From Spongilla lacustris (Eukaryota > Porifera > Demospongiae > Spongillida > Spongillidae), in NCBI GenBank assembly GCA_949361645.1, contig OX442426.1, positions 8,628,226 through 8,692,225 of the forward strand: DNA of 64,000 bases, read 5' to 3'. Under the pieces are notes generated by a model. The model did no database searches. It saw nothing but the letters and a program-made list of their open reading frames with translations, and was not told the origin of the DNA. Made by a program: the position numbers and the translations under genes. Shown in pieces: positions 62,538 through 64,000 of the stretch (position 1 is the first letter of the stretch; the number at the start of each line of letters is the position of its first letter).

Positions 62538-64000
62538 ATGTGTGTGTGTGAGTGGAATATGTAGCATCAACTGAAATAGACCACACCCCTCCAGTGTGAT
62601 CTAATAGCCTACTACTACCTCTGGAAGAAGACCAATGCCGGCCTCTCCTCCAGGACCACACGCAGGCAGAGAAAGCAGACACATATCAGGATTGGAAGAG
62701 CTACCCAAAAACCTCCTCCAGATTCCCCTCCCAAAAGGGAATTCAGTAAGTCATCAAGCAGTCATGTGACATGAGAGCAGGGATTGGTCCATAGTCATGT
62801 GACATGAGGGCAGGCTAGTTACTGGCAACCTCAATTAATTGGGTGTTAGATATGTGTACAGTGTTAACACCTTCCCCCCTACCAGTGGACTGGGCTTCTG
62901 AAGATGAGGCTGAGATGACCGATGAGGGAGGAGACAAGCACCAGCAAGGGTAAGCTGCCCTAGTGCCCAGCCCTTTGAGTACTAGTGCCCAGCCCCTGTA
63001 ATGAGGTGGGTGGGTTCCTTATCAGATCTTTTACACGTTTATTGTGATCATCTTCTTAGTGATGAATATGATTAAACACACCTCCCATTTTGTGCACCTG
63101 TTGAATAGGCTTATGAGTGATGTGGGGGTGTATTCATGTTCAGGGAGTTTGATTATACCTGTGCTGCGTTAAGTGGCTTCACTTTACATGTGATCTTTCA
63201 ACACAGGTATTATGTGTGTCACCACTGCTTCATAACAGGTGGGTGTGCTGTGGGTGGAGCTAATACCTCATCAATTATCCTCTTAAACCACGCCCACAGT
63301 CTCCCCTGATTGGCACCATGTCGGGATGAACAGACGTATTCTTTGTCATGACTGTCGTCTGTATTTCCAGAAGTATGGCTACCTCGTGCCACTCACAGGT
63401 AAGGGAAGCCTTTAGTTATGTGGGTGTGGTTTGCAAAGCTAAGTGTGTTGTGATAAGATAACATAGTGGGGGTGTGTTGTGATAAGCTAACATGGTGGGG
63501 GTGTGCTGTGATAAGCTAACATGGTGGGGGTGTGCTGTGATAAGCTAACATGGTGGGGGTGTGCTGTGATAAGCTAACATGGTGGGGGTGTGTTTGATAA
63601 GCTAACATGGTGGGCACATCTCCACAGTAAAAAGAGAACCGCCAGAGTTTGTGTACAGAGATTTCCATGACAACCAAACAGCAGATGACCAAAGTGTCAC
63701 AGGAAGTGTAAGCCTTTCCACTGCCTCTGGTCGGAAGACCAGAAACAGCAATGGTTCTCGCCTGGTACCCTCATCACGACCTGGGCTTAGGAGTGGCAAG
63801 AATTACAGCAAGTCTGACACTGAGGAGGAAGGTGAGTCATGTGATAGGTCATGTGATAGGTCATGTGATATATTGAATGTGGGGGATGGTTATGATATAC
63901 ATTTTCACACCTTTGTCCTCCCTCCCCTCCCCTCCCCTCCCCACCTTTCAGCCTCTGACAGTAGTGAGGACAGTAATTACAGCCTAGATGAGATAACAGT
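59389..64000 (+). CDS. RERE: RERE/atrophin-like chromatin regulator (BAH-ELM2-SANT-GATA), 5' part
   Basis: Eighteen exons lie in phase up to the window edge: 59389-59683, 59753-59823, 60006-60105, 60214-60307, 60656-60760, 60922-60970, 61149-61337, 61471-61526, 61590-61647, 61713-61754, 61958-62062, 62147-62227, 62595-62745, 62886-62949, 63207-63238, 63300-63398, 63628-63831 and 63952-64000+. A basic N-terminus is followed by a BAH domain (VIAEVKWFYRVSELPESVYS, ASRELFVAFNEDTHPASLFK), ELM2 (QQAILPELIV, DEDLLMYLRAARSIALHAG), SANT (NRSWSKENA, FGKNFYRIKKELLPK, DLIAYYYLWKKT) and a GATA-type finger (YVCHHCFITVSPDWHHVG, RRILCHDCR). This order is that of RERE/atrophin-2, a corepressor that recruits histone deacetylases and methyltransferases in the nucleus. 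The ELM2 exon 61149-61337 carries a coding repeat. The gene continues past the window, so the atrophin C-terminus is unseen. Confidence 0.94.
61223..61327 (+). repeat. Coding 21-bp repeat, 5 copies, in the RERE ELM2 exon
   Basis: The unit is GAGGAGAAGGTCACCACCCA plus T, encoding EEKVTTH or EEKVTSH, followed by the conserved EEL. It is in frame within exon 61149-61337. Confidence 0.95.
62478..62550. repeat. (TG)n microsatellite in an RERE intron
   Basis: About 30 TG repeats, 45 bp upstream of the acceptor of exon 62595-62745. A similar short (CA)n runs directly into the acceptor at 61957 (CACACACAG). Confidence 0.95.
63440..63612. repeat. 29-bp minisatellite next to an RERE acceptor
   Basis: The unit is GATAAGCTAACATGGTGGGG plus GTGTGCTGT, about 6 copies. 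The last partial unit merges into the acceptor CATGGTGGGCACATCTCCACAG of exon 63628-63831. Confidence 0.93.

Overview
The window is nuclear DNA of a compact, intron-rich animal genome. Every main gene is a conserved eukaryotic gene with GT-AG introns, mostly tens to hundreds of bases long. The gene set (RUN+RH Rubicon type, three-LIM Ajuba/zyxin type, RERE/atrophin type with BAH-ELM2-SANT-GATA modules) is metazoan. A bacterial-type PD-(D/E)XK transposase remnant, a multi-exon integrase-like gene and very repeat-rich introns make me favour a sponge or another non-bilaterian. That is inference; no species marker is present. All exon models below were read by hand from splice signals, reading phase and family resemblance. 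Except for the kinase, the integrase start and the SMC4 gap, they close in phase.

Layout: (1) 1-2287, a partial integrase-core gene (+) and a TKL-like kinase (-, frameshifted) end tail to tail 11 bp apart. (2) 2294-6052, an AT palindrome, a ~144-bp satellite, an Arg-rich ORF and a 123-bp-arm inverted repeat. (3) 6053-13730, a three-LIM gene (-) and intronless CDK10 (+), head to head with 76 bp between start codons. (4) 13731-16478, mobile-element debris. (5) 16479-33916, a Rubicon-like RUN+RH gene (-) and CSTF1 (+), head to head with 179 bp. A 7.7-kb CSTF1 intron carries transposon remains, including a PD-(D/E)XK transposase and a Ty3-type integrase fragment. (6) 34341-42269, COPS7 (-) and UBE2J2 (+), head to head with 121 bp. 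A near-complete non-LTR retrotransposon sits in a COPS7 intron. (7) 42480-64000, SMC4 (-, hinge lost in a 200-N gap) and an RERE-like gene (+, runs off the window), head to head with 360 bp. So four consecutive divergent pairs share tiny promoter regions, and the pairs meet tail to tail.

The most unusual signal is in the introns. Many hold minisatellites whose unit begins exactly at the 5' splice site, or copies the 3' splice site, and several units also copy the neighbouring exon bases. The clearest is SMC4 at 47096-47525: a 33-bp unit made of a diverged copy of the last 21 exon bases plus 12 intron bases. It repeats about 13 times, so each copy offers a new donor and adds exactly 11 in-frame codons. 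Similar arrays occur at other SMC4 junctions and in the Rubicon-like, LIM, CSTF1, UBE2J2 and RERE genes. Coding exons show the same process (RERE 21-bp unit; transposase 24-bp and 34-bp units). Local tandem duplication across AG|GT junctions appears to be an active force shaping gene structure here.
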